Below, piece after piece: positions 45,222 to 55,355 of a stretch of DNA of 64,000 nt. The position numbers and the translations under genes were made by a program. This stretch comes from Ctena decussata (taxonomy: Eukaryota; Mollusca; Bivalvia; Lucinida; Lucinidae). Where the stretch lies: positions 30,622,503-30,686,502 of the forward strand of contig OZ022511.1 in the NCBI GenBank assembly GCA_963989385.1. Reading direction: 5' to 3'. Below the pieces are notes generated by a model. That model was not told where the DNA came from, ran no database searches, and worked only from the letters and a program-made list of their open reading frames with translations. Numbering within the stretch: the first letter of the stretch is position 1; every line of letters begins with the position of its first letter.

Positions 45222-46130
45222 TCAAAGGACCTGGTATGATAAGGCCCATATTTGGCCCCCAGAAAACTCATTTTCAAAAGTTCTATTTTGATAACTAAAA
45301 TGCATTCATAGGAAAGTTCTAACCTAAAATGTAACAGCAAATACAAAATCAACCAGTTCTTGCATAAAATATTTGTGTTTTTAATCTTGAACATACCCAT
45401 ACCCCCAGCGAATTCTGGGGAAATTGGTGAATTTGGTAGCCTTCGCGGCTTTCACAAAATATGAGCCCGGCCTCCAGCACATTTTATATTTTATATGAAG
45501 ACATAATTTTGAAATATTTACATGCCATGAAAATATTAAATGTGCTGGAGACCGGGCTCTATGTTTATTTTTAACTTTTTGTCACCAAACTGGCAGCGTT
45601 TGGAACATTTTCCCCGTTTTCTCAACACAAAAACGCCCATATCTCCGGTCATAGACAAAATAAACATATATTGTGGGTATTCATTTTCTTAGTTAGAACA
45701 CAAGGAATAATTTGATACGCATTTCATTTTGATCAGTTGGAATTGTTTGGTTAGCGTCTCTGGACTTGCAAACTTGAGTGGGTGGGGTACCTTGACAGGC
45801 CTTGTGCAGTGCACAGGTAATTAGCCGTGGTACCCAACGTATAAGCATTTCATCAAAAGCCTATTATCAAGAGCTTTCCAAAGCTAATGTAAATGACTTA
45901 TTTCCTTAAGGGAAAAATTATTAAACTCAGTTTATCTTGCAATTTTCCTTCATATTATTGAACCAACATATGCATGTCAGAAATCATGTTATTCTGAGAA
46001 TTAACAAAAGTGAAACATATTATTTCTGTTTGTTCCCATACACAAAAATGATCAGCAATAGAAACCATGCATTTTTAAGAGAATTTGAATGGGGGCCAAA
46101 AATGGCCCTTATCATACCAGGTCCTTTGTT
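45222..46130. mobile_element. TIR element H, full length
   Basis: The left terminus CAAAGGACCTGGTATGATAA is mirrored at 46110-46128. About 37 bp of inverted match include GGCCC..TTTGGCCCCCA. A smaller palindrome is inserted at 45463. Open frames inside (45200-45400, 45937-46149) are short and unrelated. Confidence 0.75.
45463..45559. mobile_element. 97-bp palindromic insertion in H
   Basis: GAGCCCGGCCTCCAGCACAT is mirrored by ATGTGCTGGAGACCGGGCTC, with an AT-rich centre (about 57 bp). Probable MITE; no clear target duplication. Confidence 0.75.
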
Positions 46131-46179
46131 AACTTGTAAATGCAGTTAGATGTTTTCCTCATTAATGTGAAAAGTGGAC

Positions 46180-46640
46180 CCATTCTTGTGGAAGGGTCGG
46201 AACAGAGTCTTTCGCTGTTCGCAAAAGATGAACTAACTTATTCGTCTATAAGACGGGTTTTCCCTCCAAAGAAAAAGTCTCGGTCAAGATCTCGATTTAG
46301 TCTTTATTTCCGTTCATCTACCCTGTTCGCATAAACTGTCTAACAAATCGACAATTGAGCCGCGACACGACTCACATGCCACTTTGTTTGTTTTGTGTTC
46401 AGTCATTTAGATGCATAGGCAAAGCATATGCTGTAAGGTTCGGTTTTGCTTGACACTGTTGGCACGATAGTTCTTGTTTATTGACAGCGGAAACCCTAAT
46501 CCTCTTATCCTTTCAAAGAATTACCCAGTCTCATACATATAACAGGGTCATAAAATGACAGAATACCTTGTCATCAAACTGCGCTCTGGATTGAGCCGTG
46601 TCGCAAGAAAAGTGGCATTATTTCGTGCTAAGTGCAAAGA
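46180..46640 (+). repeat. Dispersed repeat G, copy 2, with M1 fragments
   Basis: Collinear with 19080-19450. Contains isolated M1 terminal pieces TGAGCCGCGACACGA (46354) and TGAGCCGTGTCGC (46599), so M1 ends have been captured or eroded here. Confidence 0.5.
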
Positions 46641-47097
46641 CCATGATAAGAACGCACATCCGACCAGTCTTAAATTCTATTCTAATCTCTTTGCCTAAAA
46701 ACCCAAATTAACTCTAATTAATAATTATTATTTGATAAAAATAATTTTATTATAAACACCCAATCAGTCACCATATCATAGTCATTAAATGGCGTACAGT
46801 GGAGCAATCTGTTGTAGGTATATATGATGTTCAGTTCCGTAACGGCGTTTCCCAGACCAGTATTAAGTTGTGAAATATTTGCATACCAAACCAGCTTGCG
46901 CAAAATGCGATTACAATGCTGCTTGCTCTATAAATTCTATATAGTCGAGTTGTTGCGCATGCGCTTACAAGGCGACGTATGCGCACAGGCTGTCCTTAGC
47001 TTCTGAAATATTTTAAGCAACAGGTACCCTCATGCATAGCCTGTTGAGACAGCGCAAAACATCATCCTGCTCCTCAGCGAGGATAGAACTAGACATT
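46641..47097. other. No gene seen
   Basis: No feature supported. Confidence 0.5.
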
Positions 47098-47327
47098 TGA
47101 GCCGCGACACGATAAAATGAACAACGTGGCACGTGTTATCAGCAAAGAATCAGATCAGCCTGGGCATTCGCCCAGTCTGATCTGAGTCCTTGCTGTGCGC
47201 TTAAATGGTAACCAGGAGTGTGCTAGCTTCATGCGGATAGCGAAAACTCTGATCAGACTGGGCGGACGCCCAGGCTGACCTGAATCTTTGCTGGGTGCAC
47301 ATGCCACTTTGTTTGTGTCGCGGCTCA
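47098..47327. mobile_element. Palindromic MITE, family M1
   Basis: Termini TGAGCCGCGACACGATAAAA and TTGTGTCGCGGCTCA. Central hairpin TCTGATCAGACTGGGCGGAC.. present. 230 bp. Confidence 0.88.
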
Positions 47328-47631
47328 TTTTAAATTAACACTCCCATGGCACCTGAGAAATCTGTATCGCGCATATTTTACAAAGTTTGCTCTTCACATG
47401 AGTTCTAACGCATGTTTTCTCATGACAACTCGAACGTCTACATGCTTTGTGCATACATTCAAATGGATATATCGCCAGCCATATTGTCCCACCATTTTTA
47501 CAAGTGGAAACAACTATTTGACTTCCTGGTTTTCATTTCTGGAGCTTGGATCAACTCTTAAAAGAATAAATTTACTCTTAGAGGATTTCCTCCTAGAGTG
47601 CAAATTAAGTTCTTTGCTTCTTTACAATAAT

Positions 47632-47868
47632 TGAGCCGCGACACACAAAACCAACAAAGTGGTTGTACGCCCAGCAGAGACTCAGGTCAGCCTGGGAATC
47701 CACCCGGTCTGTTCAGACTCTTGACCAAGCGCTTAAGGGGTAGCTAAGGGTCTGAGCTACCTCCATGCGGACAGCGAAGACTCTAATCAGACCGGGCGGA
47801 TGCCCAGGCTAATCTGAGTCTGCGCTGGGTGCTCAATCACTTTGTTGGTTTTCTCGTGGCGCGGCTCA
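47632..47868. mobile_element. Palindromic MITE, family M1
   Basis: Termini TGAGCCGCGACACACAAAAC and TTTTCTCGTGGCGCGGCTCA; 237 bp, same orientation of the asymmetric centre as the copy 300 bp away. Confidence 0.88.
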
Positions 47869-48084
47869 TATAATCCTTGCTTCAAAAGGATCTGGTCAGA
47901 GCTTGTTGATTTCCAGATAGAAGAGGAGATAAAATGGAAAGAGCATAATTGCTTCCCTTGACAGTCTAGAAAGCAGCCAAGGAAAGGAAATTTTCTTACT
48001 GATCTGCTGGGTTAAAGCAGGCTGATATATGGTTTTCTATAAGGACCTGATATTACTTACCATCTGTGGGTTAAGTACTTGCAA

Positions 48085-48115
<31 letters not shown>

Positions 48116-48633
48116 AAGAGAAAAAAACGGGCACTTCATTGGTTGATCCACGACACGCAAAAAGGGTGCTTCCTTCACGTATATGCGAGCAGCAAAGGCT
48201 CAGGTCAACCTGCGCAACCGAACTGTCAGATTTGAATCTTCGCTGTTCGCGCACACCTTTAATGGACCCTGAGGGGGAATCTGCATGCACAAAACGAAAG
48301 CCATAGCTACAGCGCACGAATTCGCTAATGCACAGACCCCGATCAAAGTGTCTCTTTAGGACAGACTTATCTGGGTCTGCTTGTTTTGCTTAACAAGACT
48401 GTCTGCGCAGTGTGGAAGGTAGATGTTGCTGACGCTAATCAGCAGACTTATTAAAGAATAAAAATGGAGTCTCACCTTGAGGGTTTAATTTCATGCAGTC
48501 TAATTCACATAAATACAGACAGATAGACGGATGGATGGTCGGACAGACGGACGGACGGCTAGATAAATAGATAGATAGATAGATTAATAGATAGATAAAG
48601 CAAATCTACCATATGCATTAGAGAATAAGAATA
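47869..48633. repeat. Microsatellites in otherwise empty stretch
   Basis: (CA)n at 48089-48115 and (TAGA)n at about 48553-48598. A CGGACGGACGG run lies at 48547. The region 48130-48310 has eroded M1-like words (CCACGACACGCAAAA). No gene. Confidence 0.6.
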
Positions 48634-49556
48634 ACAAGAAAAATCTTTAAAAAAGATAATCGGCGCAGATTAAATGGAAGTGTGTTTTGTTATATGTCTC
48701 TATATAGTTGAAGATTTGAAATAACTTTCATGAATAAGTAAGCTATGTCACAAGGACCTATCTCAACATAGAGCTGTCCAATTTGGAATTCCGAAATGGA
48801 CCGCAGTCAATCTTGAAATTAACCTGATTTCAAAAGTTATCATATGTTGCACTGTTTGTTTGTTTGTGTGTATTAATCGAAAGTAGATCTACGACGACAA
48901 AAAAAAAGAAAGTTTGGAATATCTGAGTATTTCGATAACAGTTCTATTGTAAAATTACAAACAAGAGAAACATTTTGAATTAGTAAAAGACAGAGTGCTA
49001 GTATTCACAGCGCAGTACGAGGGGAAAAACTAAGATTAAATATTCATTGACCTTTGATATTGTTGGCTAAATTTTGACATACGCGTTATTTGACCAATGG
49101 AATCTTGTGAAATGTGGATTATACGAGGCTGCACTGTGATTATACGAGGCTGCACTGTGAATACTGACTAGCACTCTGTCTTTAATTAATTCAAAATGTT
49201 TCTTTTGTTTGTAATTTTACAATAGAAATGTTTTCGAAAACAGACGTAGAATTTTAAAACTTTTTTTTTTTTCGTCGTCGATCTACTTTCAACAAACAGT
49301 GCAACATGTTGATAACTATTTTGAAATCAGGTCAATTTCAAGATTGACCGAGTCCATTTTTGAATTCCAAATTGAACAGCTCAATTTTGAGATAGGTCGT
49401 TGTTGCCACCCAATGTCAAAATTGCGGTTGTGGGTGCCTACCGACATAGCTTACTTATTCATGAAAGTTATTGTCAAATCTTCAACCAGAGACATATAAC
49501 AAAATACACTTCCATTTAATCTGCGTCAATTATCTTTTTATAAAGATTTTTCTTGT
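48634..49556. mobile_element. Long foldback (inverted-repeat) element, 923 bp
   Basis: Arms of about 400 bp are mirror images: ACAAGAAAAATCTTT..GCGCAGATTAAATGGAAGTG (48634-48690) returns as CACTTCCATTTAATCTGCGT..ATTTTTCTTGT (49507-49556). The arms also share GAAAGTTAT/ATAACTTTC and a CGTCGTCG + T-run block. The loop of about 110 bp contains a 21-bp tandem duplication (TGTGATTATACGAGGCTGCAC, 49135-49158). No coding capacity. Confidence 0.85.
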
Positions 49557-49672
49557 TTAATTTTTGGACAGAAACTGTAATTGTTGAAATGTCCCAGTAC
49601 TTAGGATAATGACTTTAAATAAACATTTTGTATCTTTCGTCTTATCTGGTTTATCTCATCAGACAAACGACT

Positions 49673-49760
49673 TTGAATCAACATTGAACCGACGTTGCTT
49701 CAGTGTCATTACGTTGAATCAACATTGATTCAGCGTTGATTCAGTGTTATGTGCCCGATA
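49673..49760. repeat. CAACATTGATTC palindromic repeat (M2-like)
   Basis: Alternating TTGAATCAACATTGA / CGTTGATTCAGTG words ending TGTGCCCGATA. It resembles the 59161 element and the M2 end GTGCCC. Confidence 0.6.
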
Positions 49761-49873
49761 TGGTGTGAGCTCGTCATGCTGAGACCAGCATGCGTGCATG
49801 GACATTTCGTAGAAGAGTGACTGGTTCATTGTTTTTATATTCTGTCCAGCCAACAACGTGCGCAGGCTGGTTC

Positions 49874-50113
49874 ACGGGGGTATTTACCAATTTGGCTACC
49901 TGTGCTTTTGACCGAGTCTGTACTATACCAAGTGGCTTTCGACCGAGACTACGATCGTAAGCATTATCAATAACGGTAAATGGTACTATTGTTAATGGCA
50001 GTCGACCGAGCTGATACTGCTGTTGATTGTCTCGGTCGACAGCCACTTTTGCATGTATGGTAATTGACTGACTCGGTCGAAAGTACAGGTAGGCACATTG
50101 GTATTACCCGCGT
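49874..50113. mobile_element. TIR MITE M6 with CTCGGTC words
   Basis: The left end CACGGGGGTATTTACCAATT..GGCTACCTGTGCTTTTGACC is mirrored by GGTCGAAAGTACAGGTAGGC..ATTGGTATTACCCGCGTG. GACCGAG/CTCGGTC occurs six times inside. No ORF beyond the repeat-driven 90-residue frame. Confidence 0.75.
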
Positions 50114-50130
50114 GTGGTTGGTCGTTTTGA

Positions 50131-50365
50131 GTTTATTGATTGATTGATTGATTAATTTGGGTTTAACGGCCCTTTGAGACGGTATTTCAGTCTATATCGG
50201 ACCGTCTTCCAGAGAGAGGGAGAGAGAATAGATAGACGAGAGAAAAATGTCCAAACCGCCACTCGCACCTACTGCAAGCACAGCAGGCCCTTGCCCTACC
50301 ATTATCCGAATAAGTAGGGCGCCCCGGCACTGGCAGTACCATCGCACCACCCTACCACCCCCTGT
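50131..50365 (-). mobile_element. SINE-like element type 3
   Basis: Reverse-oriented relative of 20657-20902, with the (GATT)n tail at 50138-50155, then GGTTTAACGGCCCTTTGAGA. Confidence 0.65.
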
Positions 50366-50600
50366 TTTGAGCTCAACGGCCCTTTGAGAGTATCCAGCCG
50401 TCTCCCAGAGAGCGGGAGCAAAAAAAAATCAAAGGCGAGAGAGAAAAATGTCCAAACAAGCCCCACCTGCAAACACCACAAGTACAGCAAATCCTTGCAC
50501 TGCTGCTAGCCAAATTAGTTGGACAGCCGGGCACTGAAAGTTACCCAGCACCATCGCTGGGTACGCCCACCCCGACACAGGCTGGTCTGGGAATGCATAA
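50366..50600 (-). mobile_element. SINE-like element type 3, second copy
   Basis: Same body directly following the previous copy (CAACGGCCCTTTGAGAG, AGAGAAAAATGTCCAAAC), without its own AATC tail. Head-to-tail arrangement suggests tandem duplication or insertion of one copy into the tail of another. Confidence 0.6.
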
Positions 50601-50691
50601 TCAACATATTCTAAAAATGAGGAGGACCTACCTCTGTAATTCGAAAGCAATGAAACAAAACACTGAAAAGATTTCTGGTTTCGTCACCACA

Positions 50692-50737
50692 GGGTCACTG
50701 ATGAGGCCTTATTAGCCGAAACTACGTAGTTTGGCCC
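50692..50737 (+). ncRNA. Type I hammerhead ribozyme, intact core
   Basis: Stem I GGGTCA (50692-50697) with TGGCCC (50732-50737), CTGATGA (50698-50704), stem II GGC..GCC (3 bp), GAAA (50718-50721), stem III CTACGTAG (50722-50729), UU before the cut (50731). Flanks (TTTCTGGTTTCGT upstream, GTATTCTCTGCTCTTGAAG downstream) match the retrozyme at 13.3-13.9 kb, so it is a solo copy of the same family. Confidence 0.85.
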
Positions 50738-50799
50738 ATTTCCTTCTTCTGAATGTATTCTCTGCTCTTGAAGAAACTCTTTCAGATTTTGTTACAGCG

Positions 50800-52078
50800 T
50801 TGACCTTTGACATGCCTGACCATACTTGATCAGATTAGATAAGGATTTAACCTTCCCACTCGATGGAACTTCTGCAAAGTAGCCGTTCGTATATCTCATT
50901 GCTCTCTCTCTCTCTTTCTCTCACAAACAGCTTTGTTTAGAAGCTTCGCACCACTGTGTAAAGTGGAAGGCTTTAAGTATGCACATGTAAGAATACACTG
51001 ATCAATATTAGATAATAAGTGTCTCCGGGTACAGTACTGTATCCCTAGACCCTGGGTCTCCAGGTACGGAACCTTACCTCGAGACTCTGGGTCTCCAGGT
51101 ACGGAACCGTACCTGGAGACAGTCCTATGAGGATTGGCTCCGGGTACGGCAGTAAATTTTCAATACTATGTATCAAGTAGTTTTACCTATTGAATGCAAT
51201 AAAAAAATCATTGAGTCGCCATCTTGCTTGGGTAAATCATAACGTAAGTCAGTCATTTGTGTTATTTTGACTGTTATTTTGACTGTACCTAAACTGCAAA
51301 AAACACGGCCGAGTTGTTTTACTTGATCGCCCGCTATTATTAAATGACAATGACTTCTGAAGAGTGCAAACAACTATTATCTTGTTATATGCATAATCTA
51401 TAAAAATAGACAATTTCATTTATTAAACAGTATCCATCTTTTAATAATTCTGCGATAAGCAATGTAGAGCCAAAAAGACGCCTACAAAACGCATGCAGCT
51501 TTCTTGAATATGCCTTTCAGGGCAAAGAAATACTGTCGACAAACGGTTTAAAAGGCGCCATGTAAAGTTCTCCAAGTGTTGTCGTACATCTCAGTCGAAA
51601 TGACATAGAGAATCTAATTGTGTGCTTATTAAGGTTATTATCACTTCAACAGATATTGCACTGACGGAATCAGGACAACTCGGACAAAAGACAACTCGCC
51701 CAACAAAAATCTCGGCCAAGGACAACCCACCCCATACTTTTTTTTAAGTTACCACAAGTCAACTCGTCCCATTTCATAAACTTGTCAAAAGTCAACTCGT
51801 ATCAAATATAAAAAAAAAAATCGGCCCAGATTTATCATGAGTATCTTGCTTTTTAATTTTTGAAATGGCGCTGAAAATGTACCGTCTGACTTCATGTATA
51901 TGCACTGACAAAATAACCGTTCATGACACACAACTTGAAGGGATTTACGGTACTACGAGCGGCTGTGTCAATTTGGTTTTAGCTGCCCCCGTCACCCCTT
52001 CACCCCTCAAAAAAAATTTTAATCACTAATGTGTAGTTAGTTATTTTACATGTTTGTGTTTGTCTTGGTAACAATCCT
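50800..52078. other. No gene; one strong small palindrome
   Basis: 51091-51120 is a perfect palindrome with 14-bp arms (GTCTCCAGGTACGG, two-base centre AA), within a short tandem of GGGTCTCCAGGTACGGAACC. 51660-51800 repeats GACAACTCG/GTCAACTCG words. Confidence 0.5.
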
Positions 52079-52079
52079 A

Positions 52080-52130
52080 ATTTTGTAAGGATTTAACTAA
52101 ATAAAATTGACTTGACTTGACTTGACTTGT
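52080..52130 (+). repeat. Probable LINE/SINE 3' end with (TTGAC)n tail
   Basis: AATAAAATTGACTTGACTTG, about 4-5 TTGAC units, preceded by TTTGTAAGGATTTAAC. Short 3' pentamer tails are usual for CR1/L2-type insertions. The upstream part is unrecognised. Confidence 0.45.
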
Positions 52131-53324
52131 TACAGAAAGACATATAAGTGATTTAATTACACCTCAGCGCAACGTATAATGTTGTATAAATGATTTGGCT
52201 CTGCTATTCTAGTGGGAAATAATTTTCTTGGAGAATATAATGTTTAATTTATACTTAATATTGAATTCAACGCATATCTAGAACAAAAAGAAGTGATATC
52301 GCCTGCAGTGAAAAAAAAATGTATTAATTTACCTGTGACTGATACGATTTATAGTTTTTTTCAATGTAGCAAACCAAGGCTGATTTTGACAGTTTTGGGC
52401 TTAACTTCTTTCCGAAATGATCTGAAATGTGGAGTACTTGTCTGACATTATGTTAGCACGTCAAATAAAGCAGCTGACGTCACACGTTGCTGCAACTTTT
52501 CGAGCTGGAGTATCGCTTACTTGCAGGCGACGTCAATCTGACGGCAGATGCAAGTGGCTTTCCTAAATCGCCGATTTATTTTTATTCGTTCATTAAAATG
52601 ACATCACAAACCATTATGTAGGTGCAAACATATATTGTACCCACTAAACGCGCTGAACCAAGCAGAATTAACAAGAAATGATTAGGATAAAAGCTACTTA
52701 TGAAGTGGTCTTTTTTTCGCTATTCTCCTTAACAGAAAATTTACATTTTTTTTCGGTAAATATCAAAATATCTGTAAATACCAAAATGTTTCGTCTCATA
52801 TGTTGAAAATATCAGCGATTTCACTTGTGCCACGCACTCGTGAAATGGCTGATATTTTTATCACATTAAAAGATATCCCATATTTTTCCATTTTATAAAG
52901 AATGAATACAATCAGATCCCACACCCTGCCGTCAAAACCTAAAGGGAATGAAGCACACGCACAAACTGGCAAAAGTTTACGAAAGGCATGCACAGTTTTA
53001 AACCGATTGAACGAGTGGGGTTTAATTTAAAAAAACTTTGATCGCTACTGGGACCACTTTAATCACTGCTGGGCACATTTTGATCGCTACTGGGAATGTT
53101 ACAGTTGCAGCTATAAAATAGTCAGAGTTAGATTTATTTTTGTATTTCTTATACCTTCAACTGCAAAGTAGCCGAGTTCAAAGTTGAGGGGCATATTGAT
53201 TTGGTACCGTCTGTTCGCATTTGCCTGTACGTCTGTTTGCTTGTTTGTTTGTCTAACCTTTATGCATTTAGCGGCTGTAGCACTCAATAATGGTTTTAGG
53301 TAGAATCTTGAAGTTTAATGTACA
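52131..53324. other. No gene seen
   Basis: Short repeated phrase GATCGCTACTGGGA at 53040 and 53083. Nothing else. Confidence 0.5.
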
Positions 53325-53672
53325 TAAAGGTAAAGGTTTCTCATAACTCCTATTACCTTGTGGCCGTTGGGATAAAGGGGGTAGAGCCCCAATGGGTCTT
53401 GGGCAGAACACATGCAAGGAGGAGCCCATGCCTCTTCTGTCGCATCCTTTTTATTCCTAGATTCGGAAAAGTTACCTATTTACTGCGGGGTTGACACCAA
53501 TCGGGCACACTAAGTCGAAATGACAGCGTACCGACGTCGATGCGTCGTCGATATGATGTCATTTCGACGTGTTTACTAGGCAGAGACTTTTTAGGCGCCA
53601 GCTGACCCAAACCGGCGACATGCACCATCCTTCTGCACCATAAACGAGTCGCTTTAGCCAGTCGATCACGGC
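53325..53672 (-). mobile_element. tRNA-derived SINE, type 4, interrupted
   Basis: Shares with 37447-37723 the blocks AAAGGTAAAGGTTT, GGAGCCCATG and TTCGGAAAAGTTACCTATTT. An M2-like GGGCACAC..ATTTCGACGTGTTTAC palindrome (about 53503-53577) is inserted in the middle, and an M1 copy abuts the head. Confidence 0.65.
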
Positions 53673-53673
53673 G

Positions 53674-53910
53674 CCGCCACGACACGAGAAAACCAGCAAA
53701 GTGGTTGTGCGCCCAAATAAGACTCAGATCAGCCTGGGAATCCGCCCAGTCTGATCAGAGTCTATGCTGCCCGCATGGATGTAGCTTAGACCCTCAACTA
53801 CCCTTTAAGCACTTAGCAAAGAGTCTGATCGGACTGGGTGGATGCCCAGGCTGATCTGAGTCTTCGCTAGGCGCACAACCACTTTGTTAGTTTTCTGGTG
53901 TTGCGGCTCA
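53674..53910. mobile_element. Palindromic MITE, family M1
   Basis: The left end is slightly truncated (GCCACGACACGAGAAAACCA), right TTGCGGCTCA. Central hairpin intact. Confidence 0.85.
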
Positions 53911-54053
53911 TATGGAATGGGCATTGATATAAGTGCATTGTACTTTATTTTACTTCCGTTAATGTGATTGATGAGTTATGTCCCTTTTTGTTGTTAGTCA
54001 GTTTTATCCCCCCACCGAAGGAAGTATCTAAGGCTCCGGGATGATATATGTAA

Positions 54054-55062
54054 GGGACCAGTCATTTATTATCAGATGGGGAAGGGGGGGGGGGGGAAGG
54101 TACATTTTCGCACTTTTCATCGAATGTTTCCGCCGACCCCCACCCAGTCTCGCCAGAAGTTTATTCTCCTCCCCCCCCCCCCGATAGGTGACAAAACGGT
54201 TTATGATCCCCCCCCCCCCCCCACCCACACACACGACCCCCCTCGATAGATGAGAAAAATAATTACGACCTCTCCACCGCGACTAACAATCACACACATC
54301 CCAGCTACCCTGCACACAAACTCCATATTACCTATTTTATGTCAGGCTGACCTCATTCAAAACCTGCACGAAAATTTTCTTATTCTCCTTATTCTGACAG
54401 GTTAATTAATCATGCAAATTAATGGTCTGTTTAAAATTTGTCTGCTTTTTCTTGCACTTTTCTTAGAACTGCTTATGGTCATCCTGAATTCTATTGTTGA
54501 ATGCTCAATAAAAATGTTAATAATATTAATGGGGAGGGGGTATGGGGGCTGTATCCCCAGAAGCCACGGTAGTTTTGCTGATGACAAGGCACCTGGGGGG
54601 GGTGGTATTATAAACGCAATCATTTAATTTGACTGAGAACAAAATCATCTGCACGACATGATTTTATAGTAAATTGTATACTGTCCTACTATACAGAAAA
54701 TCGATGAAAATATCTGTTTTTGAATATGAAGCGGCCCAAATCTTTTGTGTCATTTCTATAAATGTTTGTAAGTTTGAGTTTCAAAGAGCAGAGTGTGAAA
54801 TTTTAGGAGTAATGGGGGGGGGAGGGGGGGGGGGAAGCTGAGACATTTAAAAAAAATGAGGACTGATGGAAGGATTCTACCCCCCCCCCCCCACCCCCTA
54901 CTTTCCGCCCAATATGCCTAATAAAATATATGACCCCCCGCTTCCTCTGCTCCAAGAAATATTGATTTCCGACCCCCCGCGCCCCCCAAAGTACATCACC
55001 AAAAAATCGCCCCCCCCCCCCCCATAAACGTACCCCCTCACACGATAATAAAGACTCGTCCT
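54054..55062 (-). mobile_element. TIR element T1, copy C
   Basis: The left end GGGACCAGTCATTTATTATC is mirrored at 55042-55062 (GATAATAAAGACTCGTCC). The interior on the minus strand follows copy A (CCAGGTGCC..AGCAAAACTAC, GGGG.TACAGCCCCC). Many G/C homopolymers of 9-16 bp are expected to be assembly-prone. Confidence 0.65.
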
Positions 55063-55355
55063 TAACTACTGCGTGTCTCCATTGAGAGAGTTCAGTTAGA
55101 TTAAGCATATTTTATTGCAAAAAGACAAAGGGATTGGACACAAGTTATACACAACATTATATAGTCCTCTCCCTAAATGTGACAAGTAATCTACAAATGG
55201 TACAATGGTAACTATGATACTTTTTTTTGAACGGAAATACATTTTTATTATTACTACTCCGTAACATTCAACAATGCTCTGTTCCACATAAAAGCTACTT
55301 TCTTTGAACTAACAGGTAACATGGAATTTAATACGGATGAAATTAGGATATCAGC

